NCBI GenBank assembly: GCA_913056415.1
Contig: CAJXNA010000111.1
Location: 1-6,859, forward strand
Origin: an uncultured Chloroflexota bacterium
GTDB taxonomy: Bacteria; Chloroflexota; Dehalococcoidia; SM23-28-2; RBG-16-64-32
Length of the DNA stretch: 6,859 nucleotides
Direction: 5' to 3'
Made by a program: the position numbers and the translations under genes. How positions within the stretch are numbered: position 1 is the stretch's first letter; each line of letters starts with the position of its first letter. A model generated the notes under the pieces. It saw only the letters and a program-made list of their open reading frames with translations, was not told the origin of the DNA and ran no database searches. This document shows positions 1 through 4,831 of this stretch, one piece after another.

Positions 1-417
1 CCCGGCAGCGATTGCCTGTGCGACCGCGAGGAGGTGGAGGCGGCGATCGACCGCGAGGGGACGGTGATCTGGGACGTGCGGTCGAAAGAGGAGTACACGG
101 GTGAGACGCCGCGCCAGAACCGTTACGGCGGCCACATCCCGAGCGCCGTCCACCTGGAGTGGCTGGATCTGACCACCGGCGGCGAGGCGCCGGAGCTGCT
201 CCCCGCCGAGGAGATCCGCCGTCGCCTGGAGGCGGTGGGGATCACGCCGGAGAAGGTGGTGCTGACCCACTGACAGGCGGGCATCCGTGCGGCGCACGGA
301 ACGTTCGTCCTGCGGCTGATGGGGTTCGACCGCGCGAAGAACTACGACGCTTCCTGGTCTGAGTGGGGGAACAGGGACGACACGCCGAAGGTGCTCCGGC
401 CGGGCGGGAGCAAGTAG
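1..417 (+). CDS. Sulfurtransferase (SseA-type, C-terminal rhodanese domain), putative selenoprotein with in-frame TGA; 5' end outside window
   Basis: Frame 1 is open from the left edge and encodes the second rhodanese domain of a thiosulfate/3-mercaptopyruvate sulfurtransferase, which moves sulfane sulfur through an active-site cysteine persulfide. Visible landmarks, numbered from the edge, are IWDVRSKEEY (about 23-32), GGHIPSAVHLEW (about 44-55) and the C-terminal family signature YDASWSEWGNRDDTP. Codon 91 is TGA (271-273), inside VVLTH-[TGA]-QAGIRAAH, where the family carries its catalytic Cys. After it the same frame continues with good rhodanese sequence to TAG at 415-417. No frame change is needed, so the simplest biological reading is selenocysteine insertion; a hairpin at 285-299 fits a SECIS. 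Alternatives are a nonsense mutation or a sequencing error of TGC. No Sec-insertion genes lie in the window. Other genes here stop at TGA, so general recoding is excluded. A CxC (residues 5 and 7) precedes the domain. Family assignment is secure; the Sec interpretation is likely but unproven. Confidence 0.85.
271..312 (+). promoter_or_regulatory. Candidate bacterial SECIS element after the in-frame TGA
   Basis: Seventeen nucleotides after the TGA lies a perfect hairpin: CCGTGC (285-290), loop GGC (291-293), GCACGG (294-299). CAGG (274-277) can pair with CCTG (309-312) as a lower stem. A short upper stem, a small apical loop with G at its start, and this distance match the general bSECIS pattern that SelB recognises. 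Caution: the stem coincides with codons for Arg-Ala-Ala-His, common in this family, and in a GC-rich genome that peptide can give such a hairpin by chance. Confidence 0.5.
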
Positions 418-431
418 CGGGGCCGGAGAAC

Positions 432-438
432 GAAGGAG
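432..438 (+). promoter_or_regulatory. Ribosome binding site fixing a TTG start
   Basis: GAAGGAG lies 7 nt before TTG at 446-448. No ATG sits at this spacing, so this Shine-Dalgarno supports TTG as the initiation codon of the thioesterase gene that follows. Confidence 0.7.
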
Positions 439-445
439 CGAGAGC

Positions 446-892
446 TTGGCCGAATTCGACGATGAGTGGTATGAGAGCTGGAAGCGCGGGCTCGAAGAGT
501 CGGGCGGGAACATAATTCTGGCGCTCGGGTTACGGCCTCTTGAGGCTGACGAGCATCACGTCGTGATGGAGATGCCGTACGGGCCGAACGTCAGGCAGGG
601 GACGGGGGTGTTCGCGGCAGGCGCGCTTATCCAGCTTGCGGACGTGGCGGCGACGATGGTCTGCTTTCGCGCCATAGACCCGGACCGCTCCGACCCAGCC
701 ACGCCATTCCCGCTATCGATTCAGATCAGCTCAAACCTGCTGCGAAACACGGATCGGGGGAAGGCGATCGCTGAGGCGCGGATAGTGCACAAGGGCCGCA
801 CGATGATGGTCGTGGAGTCAACCGTGCGGGACGATCGGGACCGGTTGCTGGCGATCGTTAACAGCACGCACCTGGTGCAACGGAAAGAGTGA
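446..892 (+). CDS. PaaI-like hotdog-fold thioesterase, variant lacking HGG
   Basis: This 148-aa protein has the length and pattern of a single-domain hotdog thioesterase of the PaaI/acyl-CoA thioesterase group, which hydrolyse acyl-CoA-type thioesters in the cytoplasm. The central helix is GVFAAGALIQLADVAAT (about 54-70), with Asp66 at the usual catalytic acid position. The HGG that normally precedes this helix is replaced by AAG, so activity or substrate may differ. The following strands, PLSIQISSNLLRN (about 89-101) and GKAIAEARIVHKGRTMMVVES (about 105-125), are typical of the fold. Translation starts at TTG, supported by a strong ribosome binding site. The gene begins 28 nt after the sulfurtransferase stop on the same strand and may be cotranscribed with it. 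It is only distantly similar to the two thioesterases at 5689-6617. The substrate cannot be deduced. Confidence 0.8.
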   Translation: MAEFDDEWYESWKRGLEESGGNIILALGLRPLEADEHHVVMEMPYGPNVRQGTGVFAAGALIQLADVAATMVCFRAIDPDRSDPATPFPLSIQISSNLLRNTDRGKAIAEARIVHKGRTMMVVESTVRDDRDRLLAIVNSTHLVQRKE

Positions 893-896
893 GCGC

Positions 897-2297
897 CTAG
901 AGCGGCGGGGCTCGCTTGTGCCAGTCGGTGGCCTGCTGGTAGGCGTGGGCGGCGCGCAGGACGGTTGCTTCGTCCCACCAGCGGCCCACGAGCTGCATGC
1001 CGATGGGCAGGCCGCCCTTGGTGAAGCCGCAGGGTATGGAGATGGCGGGCAGGCCGGTGAGGTTGAAGGGCCCGGTGAATCGCGTCAGCGTGAGGGTTGT
1101 CTGAAGGTCGTTCTCGTCCAGGCTGGGGGCCGGCACGGGCGTTGTGGGGACAGCCAGCAGGTCAACGCGGTCGAACACCTTCTGTCGCCACTCCTCCACG
1201 ATGAGGGAGCGAAATCGTTGGGCCTGGACGTAGCTCACCGCGGGGTAGAGTAGCCCCATCTCCAGGCGGGCGCGTACGTCTTCGCCGTAGTCCTGGGGCC
1301 GCTCCGCCAGCCAGCGCTTGTGATAGGCCAGCGCCTCTGGGAGCATGATGGCGCTGACGGCCGCCGGCGCCTCGGCGATGAGGGGGAGGGAGACCTCGCT
1401 CACCCCCGCTTTGAGGTCGTCCCTCAGCACAAGTATGGCGGCGTGGATCGCTTTCAGCACCTCGTCGTCAACGTTGTCGAAGAAGTACTCCTGGGGCACG
1501 CCGATGCGGAGGTGCTTGAGGCGCTGGTCCGTCAGCGCCTTGGTGTAGTCCGGCACCGGCTCCTCGCTGCTCGTTTCGTCCTGTGGGTCGTGCCCGGCGA
1601 TCACCTTCAGGATGATGGCGGCGTCGGCGGCGCTGCGTGCCATCGGCCCGGCGTGGTCCAGGGCCCAGCTCAGGGGGGTTATCCCGCGGCGGCTAACGCG
1701 GCCGTAAGTGGGCTTGAGGCCGGTAATGCCGCAGAGGGAGGCGGGGGTGCGTATGGAGCCGCCGGTGTCTGTGCCCAGGGCGCCTAACGTCATGGCGGAG
1801 GCTAAGGCGGCGCCGGCGCCGGAGCTGGAGCCGCCGCTCATGCGGGTAGTGTCCCAGGGGTTGTACGTGCCGCCGTAGTGGGGGTTAACGCCGGTGATGC
1901 CGAAGGCGAACTCGTGCATGTTCAGCTTGCCCAGGAGGACGGCGCCGGCGGCCTTGAGCCGGACCGTCACCTCCGCGTCCTCCGTAGGCACGCGCTCGGC
2001 CATGATCTTGGAGCCGGCGGTTGTGGGGACGCCGGCGGTATCGAACAGGTCCTTGAGGGCGATGGGGATGCCGTGCAGCGGTCCTTTGTAGTTGCCGCCG
2101 GCGATGGCGGTGGCGGCCTGCTGGGCGGCGGCGAGCGCATCCTCACGGGTAACCGTGATGAACGCGCGTAGGCGCCCGTCCAGGCTGCCGATGCGCTGCA
2201 TGCAGGACTCCGTCAGCTCCACCGGCGAGAGCTTCCGCTTGCCGATGAGCGCTGCGGCCTCGGCGATGGAGAGTTGGGCGATATCGGTGGTGGTCAT
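897..2297 (-). CDS. Amidase signature family enzyme (GatA/AtzE-like)
   Basis: This 466-aa protein is a full-length amidase-signature hydrolase, a family that cleaves amides through a Lys-cisSer-Ser triad. The triad is visible: Lys82 in IPIALKDLFDT, cis-Ser157 in GGSSSGAG and nucleophile Ser181 in GTDTGGSIRTP. The spacings of 75 and 24 residues are those known from the family. The C-terminal FNLTGLPAISIPCGF and GLPIGMQLVGRWWDE blocks are also typical. It resembles GatA of the tRNA amidotransferase, but no gatB is nearby, and the gene before it encodes a GatC/AtzG-like small subunit. The pair therefore looks more like AtzG-AtzE (1-carboxybiuret hydrolase type) than GatCAB. The ATG overlaps the stop of that gene (ATGA), implying translational coupling. 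Its stop lies 4 bp from the convergent thioesterase stop, leaving no room for a separate terminator. Family certain; substrate unknown. Confidence 0.9.
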   Translation of the reverse strand: MTTTDIAQLSIAEAAALIGKRKLSPVELTESCMQRIGSLDGRLRAFITVTREDALAAAQQAATAIAGGNYKGPLHGIPIALKDLFDTAGVPTTAGSKIMAERVPTEDAEVTVRLKAAGAVLLGKLNMHEFAFGITGVNPHYGGTYNPWDTTRMSGGSSSGAGAALASAMTLGALGTDTGGSIRTPASLCGITGLKPTYGRVSRRGITPLSWALDHAGPMARSAADAAIILKVIAGHDPQDETSSEEPVPDYTKALTDQRLKHLRIGVPQEYFFDNVDDEVLKAIHAAILVLRDDLKAGVSEVSLPLIAEAPAAVSAIMLPEALAYHKRWLAERPQDYGEDVRARLEMGLLYPAVSYVQAQRFRSLIVEEWRQKVFDRVDLLAVPTTPVPAPSLDENDLQTTLTLTRFTGPFNLTGLPAISIPCGFTKGGLPIGMQLVGRWWDEATVLRAAHAYQQATDWHKRAPPL

Positions 2298-2488
2298 CGC
2301 GGTGCCTCGGGGCGAGGCTGGAACCGGGCTGCGGGCTCGGCCTCGCGGTAGTCGATATCGGCGAGGGCGGCGACCCCGGTCTGCACGAAGGGCAGGGTGA
2401 GGGCCAGGGCGGAGATGCGCTCTTGGGTCAGAGGTACGCCGGCGAGGGCGGCGAGCCGGCGGATGGTTTCTCGTGCGTCGTCCTGCAT
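2294..2488 (-). CDS. AtzG/GatC-like small subunit (DUF4089-like)
   Basis: This 64-aa protein has the layout of a GatC/AtzG small subunit: an N-terminal helical part (RETIRRLAALAGVPLTQERI, about 6-25), a second helix, and a C-terminal extended segment ending EAEPAARFQP. That ending recalls the EPAPVFRP-like tail of DUF4089/AtzG proteins. Such proteins wrap around and stabilise a partner amidase. It overlaps the amidase by four bases, the expected arrangement for a stoichiometric complex. A canonical GatC is usually near 95 aa, so at 64 aa the AtzG type is favoured. The ATG at 2488 has only a weak purine stretch (AAAGAG) upstream. Assignment rests on pattern and context, with moderate certainty. 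Confidence 0.7.
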   Translation of the reverse strand: MQDDARETIRRLAALAGVPLTQERISALALTLPFVQTGVAALADIDYREAEPAARFQPRPEAPR

Positions 2489-2667
2489 GTTTACTCTTTA
2501 GTAGAGACGCTTTGGTTAGGGACGATGCAACAACGGGCGAAAACTGTCAATAGGGAGGCGTTAGGGGATTACTTTTTAATCGTATAAGTCTATTAGCAAA
2601 TTTCCTGGCCAGCGGTACGTTTCAGGGGCGATCATCGTCGCGGAGGGAGTAGTCGTAGGAGGTTTCG
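2489..2667. promoter_or_regulatory. AT-richer divergent intergenic region with weak promoter candidates
   Basis: This 179-nt spacer separates the divergent atzG-like and membrane-protein genes and is visibly richer in A and T than its surroundings. On the minus strand a perfect TTGACA (2545-2550) could serve the amidase operon, but the hexamer 17 nt downstream (CATCGT, 2522-2527) is a poor -10. On the plus strand TATAAG (2583-2588) is a fair -10 without a good -35. TAGGAGG (2656-2662) is a strong ribosome binding site 5 nt before the ATG at 2668. No RNA gene or coding ORF is seen here. Confidence 0.35.
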
Positions 2668-3240
2668 ATGGACAAGTTGATCGAAAGGTTCGGTGCCCTG
2701 AGCATCGGAGAGAAGGTCATCCTCGTAGCGGGGGTGTTCCTGTTCATAGTCGGGTTCTTACCCTGGTATAGCATCGACTTCGGGCTTCTCGGGAGCTTAA
2801 CTCGGAATGGATGGCAGTCCCCTGGGGCGATCTGGTCTATGCTCGCCATTGTCATCGGCCTGGCGATGGCGGCCGTGGTCGTCCTGAAGGGTCTGACAGA
2901 GGTGGAAATTCCGGACGACGTGGGCGGCGCTAGCTGGCCCAAGATCCTCCTCGGCGGCGGCGTGGCTGTCCTGGCGTTCGTACTGATCAAGCTGCTGAAT
3001 GAGTCCAGCTTCCTGGGGTTTGGCTTCTACCTGGGCATCATCGCGGCGGCCGCCCTCGCTGTGGGCGGTTTCTTGGTGTTCAGGGAGGAGAGCGCAGCCG
3101 GGCCGTCGGCTCCGCTGTCTGGCCCACCGTCTGGCCCGCCGCCTGGGCCGCCGTCTGGCCCGCCGCCTGGCCCACCGCCTGGCCCACCGCCTGGCCCGCC
3201 GTCTGGCTCACCCCCTGGCCCGCCGTCTGGCCTGGAATAG
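2668..3240 (+). CDS. Four-helix membrane protein with proline-rich (P/S)GPP repeat tail, unknown function
   Basis: I do not recognise a named family for this 190-aa protein. Four hydrophobic segments are visible: about residues 17-36 (ending FLPWYS), 54-73, 92-110 and 117-138. Charged N-terminal residues (MDKLIER, GEK) suggest the N-terminus stays inside, which with four helices would also place the C-terminus inside. An ISIGEK-like start followed by a first helix ending FLPWY recalls small membrane proteins common in Actinobacteria and Chloroflexota. From residue 151 the tail is built of four-residue units, SGPP or PGPP, ending in SGLE. Glycine recurs every four residues, not three, so it is not a collagen helix. 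Such tails are flexible and may bind SH3/WW-like or other polyproline-binding partners (inference). The start has an AGGAGG site 5 nt upstream. It stands alone on its strand. Confidence 0.8.
   Translation: MDKLIERFGALSIGEKVILVAGVFLFIVGFLPWYSIDFGLLGSLTRNGWQSPGAIWSMLAIVIGLAMAAVVVLKGLTEVEIPDDVGGASWPKILLGGGVAVLAFVLIKLLNESSFLGFGFYLGIIAAAALAVGGFLVFREESAAGPSAPLSGPPSGPPPGPPSGPPPGPPPGPPPGPPSGSPPGPPSGLE
3118..3237 (+). repeat. 12-bp tandem repeat encoding (S/P)GPP units
   Basis: About ten near-identical 12-nt units of the form TCT/CCT-GGC-CCA/CCG-CCG/CCT run in frame to the end of the gene. Units alternate between Ser and Pro in the first codon and between CCA and CCG in the third. One unit reads SGSP and the last reads SGLE, showing decay at the 3' end. 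Copy number is likely to vary by slippage. The array also creates meaningless open frames on the other strand and in other frames. Confidence 0.9.
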
Positions 3241-3250
3241 GGCGCCGCGT

Positions 3251-3290
3251 CAGCAAGGACGAGCGCGGCCGGCAGGCCTCGCTGTTGCTG
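3251..3290. terminator. Hairpin between convergent genes, possible bidirectional terminator
   Basis: CAGCAA (3251-3256) pairs perfectly with TTGCTG (3285-3290), and GCGCGGCC (3263-3270) pairs with GGCCTCGC (3275-3282) with one mismatch around a GGCA loop. It begins 10 nt after the membrane-protein stop and ends 4 nt before the stop of the convergent JAMM gene. No T-run follows on either strand, so it is not a classical intrinsic terminator. Its position still suggests 3'-end formation for both transcripts. Confidence 0.45.
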
Positions 3291-3294
3291 GGAC

Positions 3295-3693
3295 CTAGGC
3301 TGTAGCCAGCTCCTCTTCCGTCACTTGCCCCTCCACGATCCGGAAGGCCCGCACCACGGGCTGATCCGGCTGCATGAGCGAGACGAGGACGTAGAACGTC
3401 TCCGGCCAGAACGCCAGCCGTATGTCCGTGCCTGAGGGCTGAGCCTCGCTGGCGGTGTGGGAGTGGTAGATGACCAGGAACTCCCATCCGTTCTGGTCGC
3501 ACTCACGGTGTATGCGGAACAGGTCGCTGGAGTCCACGTTGTACCGGTAAGGGCTGGCCTCTGAGTTCTTGGCCCGGAACAGCTTGACGGCGCGACCGTC
3601 CTGCCCGGCGATGATGCCGCAGCACTCGTTGGGCGCGTCCTCGCGGGCGTGTGCGACCATCTCATCGATGAGCTCCTGGGGCAGGGTCAGCAT
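3295..3693 (-). CDS. mec: JAMM/MPN+ metalloprotease, Mec-like
   Basis: This 132-aa protein is a compact JAMM (M67-type) zinc metalloprotease. All motif residues are present: Glu23 in NECCGIIAG, then His77 and His79 in HSH, seven residues, Ser87, two residues and Asp90 (HxH-x7-S-x2-D). In mycobacteria the homologue Mec+ releases newly made cysteine from the carrier CysO after CysM has added it to the thiocarboxylate terminus. Here the gene follows cysM by 28 nt on the same strand, which strongly supports that role. A CysO/ThiS-like carrier is not in the window and must lie elsewhere if the pathway works. The ATG at 3693 is chosen because the family N-terminus (LTLPQELIDEMVAHA) begins there; the open frame continues upstream only as cysM antisense-frame noise. 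The Shine-Dalgarno is weak. The symbol is inferred from context. Confidence 0.85.
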   Translation of the reverse strand: MLTLPQELIDEMVAHAREDAPNECCGIIAGQDGRAVKLFRAKNSEASPYRYNVDSSDLFRIHRECDQNGWEFLVIYHSHTASEAQPSGTDIRLAFWPETFYVLVSLMQPDQPVVRAFRIVEGQVTEEELATA

Positions 3694-3721
3694 ACGGCTA
3701 TCGGGCCTGTCAACTGCTTCC

Positions 3722-4663
3722 TTACCACCATATCTTCCCCTCAACGCCCTCAGACTTGAGCTCCCCGTACTCCTTCGTCCACAGAGCGGTGGAGAGGTAC
3801 TTCCAGCCGCCGTCCGCCAGGAGAGCGACGATGTTGCCGCCGTCCATCCGCGAGGCGACACGCTGGGCGGTGCGCATGACGGCGCCCGACGATATGCCCG
3901 CGAAGATCCCTTCGTTCTCCATCAGCTCCTTAACCGCCGCGAAGGATGAGCGCGAGTCCACCACGATGCGGCCATCCAGGACTGACTCGTCGAGGATGGG
4001 CGGGATGAACCCCTCCTCCAGGCTGCGCAGACCCTGCACCAGGTCGCCCGGATGGGGGACCGCCGCCACGATCTTAACGTCCGGGTTGTTCTCCTTCAGG
4101 CGGCGGCCGACGCCGGTGAGGGTGCCGCCGGTGCCCAGGCCGGACACGAAGGCGTCCACCTGGGGGAGGTCGCGCAGGATCTCGACGGCCGTAGTCTCGT
4201 AGTGGGCGCGGGGGTTGGCCTCGTTGCCGTACTGGTAGGGCATGTAGTAGCGGTCTGGCTCTTCGGCAACCATGCGCTGGGCCTTGAATATGGCGTCGTT
4301 GGTGCTGCGGGCCCCTTCGGCGTAGACAACGTCGGCGCCGAACGCCCGCAGCAGCTGCTCTCGCTCCGGCGTGACGATGTCCGGCAGCACGCAGAGGAGG
4401 CGATAGCCCTTGATGCGCGCCACCATCGCCAGGCTGATGCCGGTGTTGCCGCTGGTAGGCTCCAGGATCGTCTTGTCCGGCGTCAGCTCGCCGCTCTCTT
4501 CGGCGGCGTTGATCATGTACAGGGCGATGCGGTCCTTGAGGGAGCCGGTGGGGTTCTGCCCCTCCAGCTTGGCGTAGATGTTGACGCCGGCCTTGGGGCT
4601 GGAGCGCTCCAGCCGCACGAGGGGTGTATCGCCGATGGCGTCCAGGATAGTTTGGGAAAGCAT
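3722..4663 (-). CDS. cysM: Cysteine synthase CysM, probably O-phosphoserine/CysO-dependent type
   Basis: This 313-aa protein is a fold-type II PLP enzyme of the cysteine synthase family. Lys43 in PTGSLKDR forms the Schiff base, TSGNTG (70-75) binds the substrate carboxylate and GTGGT (177-181) holds the PLP phosphate. The C-terminus ADGGWKYLST...EGKIWW closely resembles the ADAGWKYLST...EGQLWA of Mycobacterium tuberculosis CysM, which uses O-phosphoserine and the CysO thiocarboxylate. Arg213 in GLRSLEEGF aligns by eye with the Arg (R220 in that enzyme) that binds the phosphate of O-phosphoserine. The neighbouring JAMM protease supports the same pathway. The open frame extends to 4750, but the family N-terminus (LSQTILDAIGDTPLVRL) starts at the ATG at 4663, and a promoter lies within the extension, so the shorter start is right. 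No clear Shine-Dalgarno precedes it. Confidence 0.9.
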   Translation of the reverse strand: MLSQTILDAIGDTPLVRLERSSPKAGVNIYAKLEGQNPTGSLKDRIALYMINAAEESGELTPDKTILEPTSGNTGISLAMVARIKGYRLLCVLPDIVTPEREQLLRAFGADVVYAEGARSTNDAIFKAQRMVAEEPDRYYMPYQYGNEANPRAHYETTAVEILRDLPQVDAFVSGLGTGGTLTGVGRRLKENNPDVKIVAAVPHPGDLVQGLRSLEEGFIPPILDESVLDGRIVVDSRSSFAAVKELMENEGIFAGISSGAVMRTAQRVASRMDGGNIVALLADGGWKYLSTALWTKEYGELKSEGVEGKIWW

Positions 4664-4701
4664 GGTTATGGTGCGGCCGGCGGAAGCAGTGAAGCGAGAA
4701 A

Positions 4702-4717
4702 TGTGCACAGCCGCACA
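4702..4717. promoter_or_regulatory. Inverted repeat at the predicted cysM transcription start, possible operator
   Basis: TGTGC (4702-4706) and GCACA (4713-4717) form a perfect 5-bp inverted repeat with a 6-nt spacer. It covers the expected transcription start of cysM, a position where a repressor could act, or it may form a 5'-end RNA hairpin. It is short enough to arise by chance. Confidence 0.25.
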
Positions 4718-4721
4718 AGTT

Positions 4722-4750
4722 AGTATACCGGATTGGGGGTAGGTGGTCAC
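4722..4750 (-). promoter_or_regulatory. Sigma70-like promoter of cysM-mec
   Basis: Read on the minus strand, GTGACC (4745-4750, 4 of 6 matches to TTGACA) is followed after exactly 17 nt by TATACT (4722-4727, 5 of 6 matches to TATAAT). Transcription would start near 4715, giving a leader of about 50 nt before the ATG at 4663. It is the best-matched promoter in the window. Confidence 0.6.
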
Positions 4751-4795
4751 CGGATCGCTCGCGGCTTCGGAGTCCCCCTTGAGTCCGATTCGCGA

Positions 4796-4801
4796 TATAA
4801 T
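4796..4801 (+). promoter_or_regulatory. -10 element of folP operon
   Basis: A perfect TATAAT lies 30 nt before the folP ATG in an otherwise GC-rich stretch, predicting a start near 4808 and a leader of about 24 nt. No -35 hexamer is found at 16-18 nt; the nearest TTGA-like sequence (4779-4784) is only 11 nt away. It diverges from the cysM promoter within the same 168-nt spacer (4664-4831). Confidence 0.5.
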
Positions 4802-4831
4802 GCGCTCCGCTTGCTAGGCTCAGAGCGAACG

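Noticed and set aside
34..273. A 79-aa stand-alone protein ending at TGA 271-273
   Set aside because: Rhodanese homology runs in the same frame both before the ATG at 34 and after the TGA, so this is an internal piece of a longer gene.
271..273. Genome-wide reassignment of TGA (to Trp or Gly)
   Set aside because: folP, thioesterase A and the AtzG-like gene use TGA as a natural stop, and Trp or Gly at a rhodanese active site would make no sense.
3118..3237. Collagen-like repeat or CRISPR array
   Set aside because: The amino-acid period is four rather than Gly-X-Y, and the 12-nt units are contiguous without spacers.
3708..3713. TTGACA on the minus strand before the JAMM gene as an internal promoter
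   Set aside because: No -10-like hexamer lies 16-18 nt downstream, and the gene follows cysM by 28 nt in an apparent operon.
3694..3861. N-terminal extension of the JAMM protein into cysM
   Set aside because: The extension is an out-of-frame reading of the cysM 3' end with no JAMM similarity; the family starts at the ATG at 3693.
4052..4723. Long plus-strand open frame opposite cysM
   Set aside because: It is a Gly/Ala/Val/Arg-rich antisense shadow typical of GC-rich coding DNA, with no recognisable domain.
4664..4750. N-terminal extension of CysM from an ATG at 4750
   Set aside because: The family N-terminus begins at 4663 and a promoter -10 lies inside the extension, so it would not be transcribed from that promoter.
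4733..4831. N-terminal extension of FolP from 4733
   Set aside because: It has no DHPS similarity, overlaps the divergent promoters and contains the TATAAT that probably drives the gene.
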